Positions 36,760-45,436 of a stretch of DNA of 64,000 nt are shown piece after piece. Origin of the DNA: Sphingobacterium sp. GVS05A (GTDB lineage Bacteria; Bacteroidota; Bacteroidia; Sphingobacteriales; Sphingobacteriaceae); contig NZ_JAHXYR010000004.1 in assembly GCF_019969845.1 (NCBI RefSeq), positions 496,001 to 560,000 on the forward strand. Reading direction: 5' to 3'. The position numbers were made by a program, and so were the translations under genes. The notes under the pieces were generated by a model, which saw nothing but the letters and a program-made list of their open reading frames with translations, ran no database searches and was not told where the DNA came from. How positions within the stretch are numbered: the stretch's first letter is position 1; each line of letters opens with the position of its first letter.

Positions 36760-38346
36760 CTAATTGGAAAAGACCCCGAAATCAGCCAGATGTGAATAGA
36801 AGAAATCACCCCAGGAATTCACAGACTCTATTTTAAGATAGCGTGTGCTTATCGTTGAATCAAGATTTACATTGATCCAGGAACCAGAAACTTTGCTCAG
36901 CTGAGCTGATTTAATTAAGGTCCAACTTGTACCATTGGTGCTTGTATAAATGTTAATATCTTTCATTGCCCCATTCAGATTATCGCGGTTTCGAAATGCA
37001 AGTCCTTTTACTGACCGTAGAGCACCCATATTCACAGAGAAGAAGTGAGGTTGTGGTGTTTGGGCTGAAGACCATGGCGTATGCCAGATTGTATTTCTGT
37101 TCATATCTAACACATTGCTTGCGGGAGCACCAGATTCATTGCTGTCACTGCCTAAGATCGACCAGCCTGTTGTTGGCAATAGTTTATGAGTGACAACTTT
37201 GCTGAGATCAGGAACATTATTGACAAAGTTGTAAGCATAACCTAATGTTGAGCGGCTTCCGTTGACATGCATAAAGCCGATACGCATTTCATAATTTCCG
37301 TTTAAATCATAAAAATCTGCCAGCGGGCACTCGAATCTGAAGCTATCTTGGCCAATGATTTTTGTCGCCCATTGTACGGCATCATAATCATTATTGCCAC
37401 CAAAAGGTTCCCTGTCATGCCAAACAACGATATCATTTACAGGTTTGGTTGTGGTAAATTTTCCAGAAATAATGATTTTATCGTTGCTGTAGCTTGAGGA
37501 TAATGAAGTGATCTCCGCAGATGCAGCACCATACCAGTCATTTCTTGTCACGGTGCTAAACACCTGGCTGTTATTAAAGGTTGCTGCAGTGGTAGCTGTC
37601 AATGAAGTGGTGGAGATTCCATAAGTTGAATTGCCAGATCCCATCAATGCAGTACCTAGAGTTGGGGCCAATGTCTTGTTCATTCGGTTATGGCTAGCAT
37701 TTAAGCCATGGCCAAGTTCATGAATCATTCCACCTATCCAGACTGTCGCTTTCCAGCCAATATCTCCACCTATTCCAAGGTTTTTTGCGTCCAGATTTAT
37801 GTAATCCAATGCATAACAGGTCGTGCCAGTACCATAAAATGGTGGGCCTCCTGGATTAGCGGGATCAGTATTATAAGTAGGAATAACAATCAGGTTGTGC
37901 TCACTTTTTTTGACTGTGGGGTTCTGTGCAAAATAGGCATCTACTTCGGATTTTACTGCACCGCTACCGCCTGAATAAGGGTAAGTTGACTTACCAAATT
38001 TTCCTGCAATGTAGTGGATATTGATCAGGGTGTCATTTGTCAGATCCAATCCAAAGGATTTGCGACCAAAACCTTCACGGTTCATATTCGAGGCAAACAT
38101 TTCCTGTGCATCAAGAAGGATCCGACTGATTCGTTTTTTAAAGTTGGGAATTGAATCGACATCATTGGGCACGAAGTAAATGACATTGAGTTTGTACGGA
38201 TTTTGGCGCCATTCATTCGTAATCGTCGCGCTGGATGCTTTTAGTTTTAGATTTTCACTGTTTTCATCCGTTGGGATGAGCGTCTTATTACACGACGCTA
38301 CACCCAGAGCCAAGGTGGCAATCAATAAATTTAAAAGTTTTCTCAT
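36760..38346 (-). CDS. Metzincin metalloprotease lipoprotein with discoidin-like domain
   Basis: 528 residues. The lipoprotein signal is LLIATLALGVASCNK (Cys19). The catalytic zinc motif HELGHGLNASH (residues 209-219) is the HExxHxxxxxH of metzincins, and ALMGSGNSTYG about 15 residues later is a likely Met-turn. The last 150 residues (ASNVLDMNRNTIWHTPWSSA, then VKGLAFRNRDNLNGAMKDIN) form an F5/8-type C (discoidin) domain that may bind glycans. It is probably a surface protease acting on glycoproteins or host and environmental protein. A perfect 13-bp hairpin abuts its start codon. Confidence 0.88.
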   Translation of the reverse strand: MRKLLNLLIATLALGVASCNKTLIPTDENSENLKLKASSATITNEWRQNPYKLNVIYFVPNDVDSIPNFKKRISRILLDAQEMFASNMNREGFGRKSFGLDLTNDTLINIHYIAGKFGKSTYPYSGGSGAVKSEVDAYFAQNPTVKKSEHNLIVIPTYNTDPANPGGPPFYGTGTTCYALDYINLDAKNLGIGGDIGWKATVWIGGMIHELGHGLNASHNRMNKTLAPTLGTALMGSGNSTYGISTTSLTATTAATFNNSQVFSTVTRNDWYGAASAEITSLSSSYSNDKIIISGKFTTTKPVNDIVVWHDREPFGGNNDYDAVQWATKIIGQDSFRFECPLADFYDLNGNYEMRIGFMHVNGSRSTLGYAYNFVNNVPDLSKVVTHKLLPTTGWSILGSDSNESGAPASNVLDMNRNTIWHTPWSSAQTPQPHFFSVNMGALRSVKGLAFRNRDNLNGAMKDINIYTSTNGTSWTLIKSAQLSKVSGSWINVNLDSTISTRYLKIESVNSWGDFFYSHLADFGVFSN

Positions 38347-38383
38347 AATGGTTTATATTGTATAATAATGAATATAAACCATT
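38347..38383 (-). repeat. Perfect 13-bp inverted repeat directly at the metzincin start
   Basis: AATGGTTTATATT (38347-38359) and AATATAAACCATT (38371-38383) flank an 11-base loop. In the mRNA the hairpin ends immediately before the ATG, so folding would block or guide start selection. Confidence 0.75.
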
Positions 38384-38558
38384 GAGCTTATTATCTAGAA
38401 AAAAAATTACATTTTTTATCCAATATTGTTTAATCAATCGATTGATAAATGGATTTTAATAATTGTTTTGTAACATTTATTAATTCAGTTGATAAAAATT
38501 AAGTTATAAGACGGAGGTGATTTATCCCTTTTATAAATAGATCCGAAAACTATTATTG

Positions 38559-39275
38559 TCACTGAAAGATAAGATCTATCGTCGAACCGATAATAAAAGC
38601 CGTTATTATAAACATTATAAATCCTAAAATATGGGCGACTAACGCTTTTAAATAGCTAGCTATTTTAGGGGGATCGAAAAACTGTCCCATTGCCCAAGCA
38701 CAGTATATGAATGCAATTTTACTAGCATACATCATGAGATGTATATGGGTAATACCTTCTATTATTGCAAAAACACAATATATCAACATAGTCATTCCCA
38801 AAGTAAAACACAACAGGATGATAATTTCAAAGAGATTGAAACCATATTTTCTAAAAAATAGTTTAGCCCAAAATGCAATAAATATTCCTATCATAATATT
38901 GGCATAACCATAATGGGTTTGGATCCAGATAAATATAGCGCCTGTAGTGGAGTGTCGGGAATTATAGTAACTAATATATTTGTCTTCGATATGAAAATAA
39001 TGGCTTACAATCGAGTAGATTAGTGAGGTGACAATAATAAAAATAATAGGTTTGACCAAGCGACTTCGATTTTCGGAAATGTAATTCCGTATATTTTTTC
39101 CCGGAGTGGTGACTAGTTCTCGAATAGTATATAAAATACCACGTTCGAAGTGAAGGACGTGTTCGATCTCTTGGGCGATATAGTGCGCATCTATCCTTTT
39201 TAGGACCGCAGGCTGGCCACAATTTGGACAAAAATTGGAGATGATATTAGTTTCACAGTTTTTGCAATTTGTCAT
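38559..39275 (-). CDS. DUF3667 family membrane protein with zinc ribbon
   Basis: 238 residues. The start at 39275 places MTNCKNCETNIISNFCPNCG at the N terminus, a two-CxxC zinc ribbon typical of DUF3667. EIEHVLHFERGILYTIRELV is the family signature, followed by four or five membrane helices. The function is unknown. It is divergent from the frameshifted LuxR-type gene, and a shared palindrome lies between them. Confidence 0.85.
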   Translation of the reverse strand: MTNCKNCETNIISNFCPNCGQPAVLKRIDAHYIAQEIEHVLHFERGILYTIRELVTTPGKNIRNYISENRSRLVKPIIFIIVTSLIYSIVSHYFHIEDKYISYYNSRHSTTGAIFIWIQTHYGYANIMIGIFIAFWAKLFFRKYGFNLFEIIILLCFTLGMTMLIYCVFAIIEGITHIHLMMYASKIAFIYCAWAMGQFFDPPKIASYLKALVAHILGFIMFIITAFIIGSTIDLIFQ

Positions 39276-39422
39276 TTTTAAGGTAATTAAGGCTGTAATG
39301 ATATATTTCGGTTTGTTGTTCGCCAAAGCTCTCCGGTTAGGGATAATTGTTGTCCACGTAGTCAATAGATTTTTGGCTCCCTATTGATTTCTATTTTGCT
39401 CAAAAATATTACAGATTATCAT

Positions 39423-39453
39423 AATAAAAGCTACACCTGAGTGTAGTTTTATT
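39423..39453. promoter_or_regulatory. Palindromic operator-like site CTACAC-CTGA-GTGTAG
   Basis: CTACAC (39431-39436) and GTGTAG (39441-39446) are flanked by AATAAAAG and TTTTATT. The reverse complement is nearly identical to the element at 45305-45333. It lies 26 bases before the LuxR-type gene and in a divergent spacer. Confidence 0.6.
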
Positions 39454-39478
39454 TATTTTTGAAGTATAGAGTTTGAAC

Positions 39479-40233
39479 ATGGATGTTAACGATTTATTTT
39501 CACCCAAAAATACGGTGGATAGTCTTTCAGCAAAAGATTTAGAACAGACCAAAGATTATATAGAAATAGTTAAAGCTTTCGCACGTATTACTTACCAAAG
39601 TATCTATGTGATAGATTATCAATTGAAAGCATTTGAATTTGTTTCAGATAATCCGTTGTTTCTGGCAGGTTTAAGTTCAAAACAGGTTGTTGAGATGGGA
39701 TACGGATTTTACCAGAAATATGTCCCTGCGACGGATTTTCAGATGCTCATTCAGATCAACAATGCCGGCTTTAATTTCTATGAAAATATTCCATTGGAGG
39801 AGCGGAAGCTACATGTTATATCCTATGATTTTCAAATACAAGATGCAAATAAGAAATATATTTTGATCAATCACAAGTTAACACCGTTTTTTCTAACTGA
39901 GAAGGGAAAGATATGGAAGGCCATGTGTATCGTATCTCTATCTTCAAATGTATCTTCAGGAAATGTAACCATAGAAAAACTTCATTCTGATTTATTGTGG
40001 GAGCTTGACCTATTGACCGAAAATGGATCGCCCGTATAAAAATTAATCTCACAGAACGTGAAATCGAAATTTTACGTTATTATCATCGCGGACTTACTAT
40101 CTACGAAACTTCCAAGAAGATCTTCATTTCAATCGATACGGTGAAATTTCATCGGCGGAAATTATTTGAAAAATTGGGCGTAGGCAATATGAATGAGGCC
40201 TTGACCTTTGCTTTGAATAATAGGTTGTTATGA
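39479..40233 (+). pseudogene. PAS-like sensor with LuxR-type HTH regulator, frameshifted
   Basis: The first frame (to 40039) is a PAS-like sensor (ITYQSIYVIDYQLKAFEFVS). A second frame then encodes a LuxR-type DNA-binding domain: NLTEREIEILRYYHRGLTIY, then ISIDTVKFHRRKLFEKLG, ending at TGA 40231-40233. The frames join if the AAAA at 40020-40023 had one more A, giving LLTEKWIARIKINLTEREIE and a clean 251 codons. The pair of domains is a common Bacteroidota regulator. It may be intact in the organism if the missing A is a sequencing error. A palindromic site lies just upstream, possibly its own operator. Confidence 0.85.
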
Positions 40234-40325
40234 GTATTCCATTGCCAATCTCGTTTTGATTAAACAAAGCGATTCGAAGTTCCGACAAGATTCGCAAAAG
40301 AAAATGTAATTCTAATCGTATCATT

Positions 40326-40925
40326 ATGAATATTTTAATTGTTTACAGTCATCCGAGCGAGAAATCCTATACTTTTGATATATTCAACCATCTGAAGAAT
40401 ATATTGGCAGCCCAAAAATGGAATGTTGAAGTTTCTGATTTATATGCAAATAATTTTCAGGGTATTATGACCGCAACGGAATACCAAAGAGAAGGGAATG
40501 CAGACACAGCGCTGCCAGTTCCTAGGGATGTGATTGAAGAGCAGCAAAAAATTGAAAATGCTGACTGTATTATCTTTCTCTATCCGGTCTGGTGGAGCGA
40601 TTGTCCGGCAATGATGAAAGGTTGGTTTGACCGGGTATATTCGGTTGGCTATGCCTATGGACAAAAGCCAGACTTGCCTAAAATGAAAATAGTCAAATAT
40701 GGAATAGTCATCTGTACTGCAGGTCATCCCAATAACTTTTTAGAGGAAATCGGCATTGCCCAAAGCATGGAGAAAGTTATGCTTGAGGACAGGTTAGGGA
40801 AACGCTTTCAGCACAAGGAAATGCTAATACTAGGGGGCACCTTGGCAATTGACAATGTGCGGGAAAAACATCAGGAACAAGTCAATGAATTAGTGAAAAA
40901 GATGAGCATTAACCCGTTGTTGTGA
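40326..40925 (+). CDS. NAD(P)H:quinone oxidoreductase / flavodoxin-like fold protein
   Basis: 199 residues. MNILIVYSHPSEKSYTFDIF is the flavin-phosphate loop of the NQO1/MdaB/KefF group, and LYPVWWSDCPAMMKGWFDRV is the family's core motif. It should reduce quinones with NAD(P)H through FMN or FAD. It lies 92 bases after the frameshifted regulator, which may have controlled it. Confidence 0.9.
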   Translation: MNILIVYSHPSEKSYTFDIFNHLKNILAAQKWNVEVSDLYANNFQGIMTATEYQREGNADTALPVPRDVIEEQQKIENADCIIFLYPVWWSDCPAMMKGWFDRVYSVGYAYGQKPDLPKMKIVKYGIVICTAGHPNNFLEEIGIAQSMEKVMLEDRLGKRFQHKEMLILGGTLAIDNVREKHQEQVNELVKKMSINPLL

Positions 40926-41054
40926 TTGGCATAATCGGGGCGAAATTTTGAATATACGGCTCTTTATAAGAATTATTATTTCGTAAATTTATCCTATGAA
41001 GCGATTCCGATGTCTATAGATAAATCGCTTCTTCATTCTTAATATAACAAATGC

Positions 41055-42176
41055 ATGGACAGCACGAAACGAAATAGGGGCTTTCTCTTCACACAGTATA
41101 CCGAGCCGTTTCAGACACCTTTTGATAAATTATTTAATATTTTCAAAGAACTGATTACACATACTGCCGGTGATTTTGATGAAGCTATTGATTGGCTGCG
41201 TCAATTGGATAGAGAGTTCAAATTGACCACTCCAGAATATACGATCGACGATTTCATTGCGGATCTCAAGAACAAAGGATATATCCGAGAAAAATTGGGC
41301 TTTGGTGGTGATGGCGGTGTAGATCTTACATCCAAGCTGGAAAAAGCTTTGCGACAGAATGCGTTAGATCAGATTTTCGGAAAGATGCGAAAAGGATCGT
41401 CAGGTAACCATAAAACCAATCATCAGGGGCGGAGCGACGAAAATATGGGCGATTTTAGAAGCTTTCAGTTTGGAGACAGCCTGGAGAAAATCGTATTGAC
41501 CGAGAGCTTGAAAAATGCACAGATCAATCACGGGATAGGAGAGTTTAGCTTATCAGAAAATGATCTGGTTGTAGAGGATACGCAGTTTAAATCGCAAATG
41601 AGTACGGTGTTGATGATTGACATCAGCCATAGTATGATTCTATACGGGGAAGACCGGATCACACCCGCGAAGAAAGTGGCTATGGCCTTATCGGAGCTCA
41701 TCATCACACGTTATCCCAAAGACTCCCTTGACATCATTGTCTTCGGTAACGACGCCTGGCCGATAGCGATCAAAGATCTGCCTTATCTGCAAGTAGGACC
41801 TTTTCATACCAATACTGTCGCTGGCCTTCAGTTGGCGATGGATATACTCAGACGAAAACGGCATGCCAATAAGCAGATCTTTATGATTACTGACGGAAAG
41901 CCGAGCTGTTTAAATATGCCTGATGGCACTTACTATAAGAATCCGATGGGTTTGGATCCTTTTATTACCAGCAAGTGCTATAGCATGGCAGCACAAGCCC
42001 GAAAGCTGGGGATACCCATTACCACCTTTATGATCACTTCAGATCCTTATCTGCAGCAATTTGTCAACGAATTTACAGCTTCAAACCAAGGCAAAGCATA
42101 CTACACAGGACTTGGAGATTTGGGCGGAATGATTTTTGAAGATTACGAAGAAAATCGTAAAAAAAGAATACGATAA
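41055..42176 (+). CDS. VWA domain protein (chelatase/MoxR-partner type)
   Basis: 373 residues. The MIDAS metal site is Asp189-x-Ser191-x-Ser193 in MIDISHSMILYG, and a later acidic residue is in FMITDGKPSC. The N-terminal 170 residues are helical and charged. Proteins like this pair with MoxR/ChlI-type AAA+ ATPases to insert metals or remodel complexes. The partner follows 65 bases downstream on the same strand, so the two form one unit. Confidence 0.87.
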   Translation: MDSTKRNRGFLFTQYTEPFQTPFDKLFNIFKELITHTAGDFDEAIDWLRQLDREFKLTTPEYTIDDFIADLKNKGYIREKLGFGGDGGVDLTSKLEKALRQNALDQIFGKMRKGSSGNHKTNHQGRSDENMGDFRSFQFGDSLEKIVLTESLKNAQINHGIGEFSLSENDLVVEDTQFKSQMSTVLMIDISHSMILYGEDRITPAKKVAMALSELIITRYPKDSLDIIVFGNDAWPIAIKDLPYLQVGPFHTNTVAGLQLAMDILRRKRHANKQIFMITDGKPSCLNMPDGTYYKNPMGLDPFITSKCYSMAAQARKLGIPITTFMITSDPYLQQFVNEFTASNQGKAYYTGLGDLGGMIFEDYEENRKKRIR

Positions 42177-42241
42177 ACACATCGTTTATCGATAATAGGA
42201 TATCATCTTGCGCAACGTTTGCGCCTCATCATTAGGAATAT

Positions 42242-43708
42242 ATGGATTATACGAAGATTACAACATTTGGCGCATTGAAAACATCAGGTTACAAACCTAA
42301 GACGATAAAAGAAGAATTGCGCCAGAATCTGATTACAAAAATAAGCAAAGGCGAAAACGTTTTTACTGGTGTACATGGTTACGAGGACACAGTTATTCCC
42401 GAACTTGAAAGAGCCATTCTCTCCAAGCATAATATTAATTTTCTAGGTCTTCGTGGTCAGGCAAAGACACGCCTGGCTAGGCTTATGGTTAATCTGCTGG
42501 ATGAATATATACCTGTGGTACAGGGTTCGGAGATCAATGATGACCCATTTAATCCTATATCGCGCTACGCGCAGGAATTATTGAAGGAAAACGGGGATGA
42601 CACCCCGATAAGTTGGCTTCATCGAAGCGACCGTTTTGCTGAGAAACTTGCCACTCCTGATGTGACCGTAGCAGATTTAATCGGTGATGTAGATCCTATC
42701 AAAGCCGCTAATCTGCGCTTGAGTTATGCGGACGATCGTGTGATTCATTTTGGCATGATTCCACGGGCAAACCGTTCGATATTTGTGATTAATGAGCTGC
42801 CCGATCTTCAAGCTAGGATTCAGGTGGCCCTTTTTAATATCTTGCAGGAGGGGGATGTTCAGATTCGTGGATTTAAGTTACGTCTACCATTAGATGTACA
42901 GTTTGTGTTCACTGCAAACCCAGAGGATTATACCAATAGGGGAAGTATTGTGACGCCGTTGAAGGATCGGATAGGATCCCAGATACTAACACACTACCCC
43001 GCATCTGTTGAGGTGGCAAAGGCAATTACTGCCCAAGAGGCCAATTTGGAAGCTGCGCAGAAGGAGCGAATATATGTTCCCGAGCTGGCTCGTGAATTAA
43101 TTGAGCAGATCAGTTTTGAAGCCCGAAATAGCGAATATGTTGATGAAAAAAGTGGTGTCAGCGCACGGATGAGCATTACAGCATTTCAAAATCTGTTAAG
43201 TACAGCTGAATTGCGCATGCTTAGAAATAAAACAAAAGCGACTGCGGTGCGCTTGAGCGATTTTATGGGTATTGTACCGGCTATAACCGGTAAGGTGGAG
43301 CTGGTTTACGAAGGTGAACAGGAGGGGGCTGCTACTGTGGCGTTGCAGTTGATCGAAAATGCCGTAAAAAGTATCTTTCCAATCTTGTTTCCCAAAATTG
43401 AGAAGCTGGAAAAGGAAAACGAGCGTTATCCCTATGATGATATCGTTCGTTGGTTTTCGGAATCGGAAGGTATTGAGCTGTCCGATGAACTCTCTGATGC
43501 GGATTATGAGAGCTTATTAGATCAAATGACACCTATCCAAACGCTGATACAACAATATCAGCCAGAGACCAAGACAGAGGATCGCTACTTCCTGACCGAA
43601 TTTGTACTTTGGGGGCTAGCGCTAAATAACAAATTAAGTAAATATAGGTTAGGCAATGGCCTGCAGTTTCAAGATAACTTTCAAGGATATCTGAGAAACA
43701 ATCTATAA
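42242..43708 (+). CDS. AAA+ ATPase, magnesium chelatase subunit I / MoxR-like
   Basis: 488 residues. The Walker A variant is GLRGQAKTRLAR (residues 69-80), the Walker B region is SIFVINELPDL, and FTANPEDYTNRGSIVTPLKD is the sensor 1/arginine-finger segment of ChlI-like ATPases. It forms an ATP-driven ring whose partner is the VWA protein upstream. The target is unknown and no substrate gene is adjacent. Confidence 0.9.
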   Translation: MDYTKITTFGALKTSGYKPKTIKEELRQNLITKISKGENVFTGVHGYEDTVIPELERAILSKHNINFLGLRGQAKTRLARLMVNLLDEYIPVVQGSEINDDPFNPISRYAQELLKENGDDTPISWLHRSDRFAEKLATPDVTVADLIGDVDPIKAANLRLSYADDRVIHFGMIPRANRSIFVINELPDLQARIQVALFNILQEGDVQIRGFKLRLPLDVQFVFTANPEDYTNRGSIVTPLKDRIGSQILTHYPASVEVAKAITAQEANLEAAQKERIYVPELARELIEQISFEARNSEYVDEKSGVSARMSITAFQNLLSTAELRMLRNKTKATAVRLSDFMGIVPAITGKVELVYEGEQEGAATVALQLIENAVKSIFPILFPKIEKLEKENERYPYDDIVRWFSESEGIELSDELSDADYESLLDQMTPIQTLIQQYQPETKTEDRYFLTEFVLWGLALNNKLSKYRLGNGLQFQDNFQGYLRNNL

Positions 43709-43721
43709 CAATCGGATAAAA

Positions 43722-43754
43722 ACTTCCCTCTGTTAGTTCGAGGGAAGCTTTTTT
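43722..43754 (+). terminator. Terminator of the VWA/AAA+ unit
   Basis: CTTCCCTC (43723-43730) pairs with GAGGGAAG (43740-43747) across a 9-base loop, followed by CTTTTTTG. Confidence 0.85.
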
Positions 43755-44064
43755 GTTTTATGTGTTTATCCTTTGTAGGATATATAGCAGGGAATAAAGA
43801 TAAGCCTTGACTGTTTTTCCAAACGAATATAAATCCATTGATAGTGAAATTTGCAGAATATTTAGTCCCTGATTTCTCTCGGCTGCTGGCTGCATACTTA
43901 CCTGTCGACCTTATCATAGTTTACTCCAAGATAAATTTGATGCATTTTTGTTGGCAAATAGGGATAGGCAATACGCTTCTTTTCCCATTCAGATCATATA
44001 TCAAATAAAAGGACAAACTGAGCACATCCCCCAGTTTTGGTCAATCTATAAATTCGCATGTGTT
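43755..44064. other. Intergenic, no gene recognised
   Basis: No convincing frame or hairpin. A minus-strand open stretch here overlaps the terminator and is not protein-like enough to call. Confidence 0.45.
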
Positions 44065-44463
44065 TTACTTCTTTTTCAGGTAACGGTTTATTACTGGACT
44101 GAAATCTATTTTGGAGGATATCTGCATATGGTCTACCAAAATTGATTCCGGAAATTCATCCAACGATTTAAAATTAATACAGCCTTTTTGGAATTTGGCT
44201 TTGGGCAATTTTGATTTTAGCTCATCCATGAGTTGTGGCTTGGAATACATCACCAACGAGTGGAATGAAATATAGTTTTTAGCAACTGTAAGTCCATATT
44301 TGAAAACACCCTGTTCATTATAACTGATCGCATTGGGATTAGACATGAATTTTCCAAAGCTTTCAGAAACAGCTTTGTCATTTTCTAATATTACTTTTCG
44401 GAATTGACTAATCGCTTGTTGTTCGGTTTGCGAAAGTGTACTGATATATTGTTCTATTTCCAT
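44065..44463 (-). CDS. DUF1801 family protein
   Basis: 132 residues. YISTLSQTEQQAISQFRKVI is the family's opening, and NYISFHSLVMYSKPQLMDE with KAKFQKGCINFKSLDEFP is the conserved core. It is a small cytosolic protein of unknown function, with a fold shared with YdhG-like proteins. Confidence 0.85.
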   Translation of the reverse strand: MEIEQYISTLSQTEQQAISQFRKVILENDKAVSESFGKFMSNPNAISYNEQGVFKYGLTVAKNYISFHSLVMYSKPQLMDELKSKLPKAKFQKGCINFKSLDEFPESILVDHMQISSKIDFSPVINRYLKKK

Positions 44464-44586
44464 AATTTTTTATCGTCCCTAGGTCTTTTGTTTACCATCT
44501 AAAATTATTCAATTTTCTTTGATTCAGCTATAGTTCTAGATTAAAAAAATAAACTCCTAAGTTTAAAGACTTGCTGGTCGAAAGGT

Positions 44587-44802
44587 ACGATTTCTAAGGT
44601 ATATCAAACGTTTATGACGACAGAAGGTCTTGATCAAATCTGGACTAAAAAGCTAAATGTAAAATCAGAGGTCCGTTATATCAATGCGTTCGATTTTAAT
44701 AAGGGCGAAACAACCAGAATGAAGGGCCTTGAATTGAAAACAGAGAACTATATTCTGTGGGAATATATAACCTAAGATAAGGAATGGGTGACGACAAATT
44801 AG
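44587..44802 (+). pseudogene. Remnant of an SRPBCC/AHSA1-like protein
   Basis: TISKVYQTFMTTEGLDQIWT and NVKSEVRYINAFDFNKGETT, then RMKGLELKTENYILWEYIT, look like the first half of an AHSA1-type SRPBCC protein. The frame meets TAA at 44773-44775, continues as DKEWVTTN in the same frame, and stops again at 44800-44802. There is no proper start codon at the N terminus and no C-terminal half. It is a decayed gene fragment wedged against the NUDIX gene's end. Confidence 0.6.
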
Positions 44803-45218
44803 TCAAATTGTTTCCAGCGTAAAAACTCATCCACAATAGGCAGATCTGCTTCCGCCCAGTCGTAATGCTTTAGCTCAGCGGCATCTACCCATATCGCTTG
44901 CGCATGTTCCAGTGTATCCACTTCACCCGAATGCAGACTGCATACAAATGGATAGAGCTGTAGCGAGAATTCGGCGTAATGGTGCTCTATCACCGTGAGC
45001 GCTTTATGTATAGTAATATCAATATTGAGTTCCTCTTTGATCTCCCTGCGTAGGCAGTCTTCTTTAGACTCTTCGGCTTCAATCTTCCCACCCGGAAATT
45101 CCCATTTCAATGGTAACTTCATCGACGCAGAGCGTTGGCAAATCAGAATTTTATTAGCGTGTTGTATAATCGCGCAGGTTACTTGGAGCATAGTGCTCAA
45201 AGGTATTAATTTTTTCAT
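44799..45218 (-). CDS. NUDIX hydrolase (MutT/8-oxo-dGTP diphosphatase-like)
   Basis: 139 residues. The Nudix box GGKIEAEESKEDCLRREIKE is complete with REIKEEL. CQRSASMKLPLKWEFPGGK before it is the MutT-type opening. It likely removes oxidised nucleotides. An internal ATG at 45191 (LQVTCAIIQHANK) is an alternative and perhaps better start. It is divergent from the TraB/GumN-like gene with a shared palindrome between. Confidence 0.9.
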   Translation of the reverse strand: MKKLIPLSTMLQVTCAIIQHANKILICQRSASMKLPLKWEFPGGKIEAEESKEDCLRREIKEELNIDITIHKALTVIEHHYAEFSLQLYPFVCSLHSGEVDTLEHAQAIWVDAAELKHYDWAEADLPIVDEFLRWKQFD

Positions 45219-45304
45219 AATTTGTCTTTTTGCATATTAAAGCTGTTCTAGAAGCTTTCATTCGTAATAAGGCGTGAGCTAAGCTATCCCACATCGGCCA
45301 ACCT

Positions 45305-45333
45305 ATAAAACTACACCCAAGTGTAGCTTTTAT
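45305..45333. promoter_or_regulatory. Second palindromic site CTACAC-CCAA-GTGTAG
   Basis: CTACAC (45311-45316) and GTGTAG (45321-45326), with ATAAAA before and CTTTTAT after, match the reverse complement of the site at 39423-39453 almost base for base. It sits in the divergent spacer between the NUDIX and TraB/GumN-like genes. Confidence 0.6.
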
Positions 45334-45436
45334 TCGAGCAAACTGTGATATTTTTGAATCAATAAGAACAAACTAACACATGAAAAGCCTGAAAAATACA
45401 GTACAGTTGATTCAATTATCTAACAGAGCAAAAGGG

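Noticed and set aside
43681..43917. Minus-strand 78-residue frame after the AAA+ gene
   Set aside because: It spans the terminator and the AAA+ gene's 3' end and has no recognisable motif.
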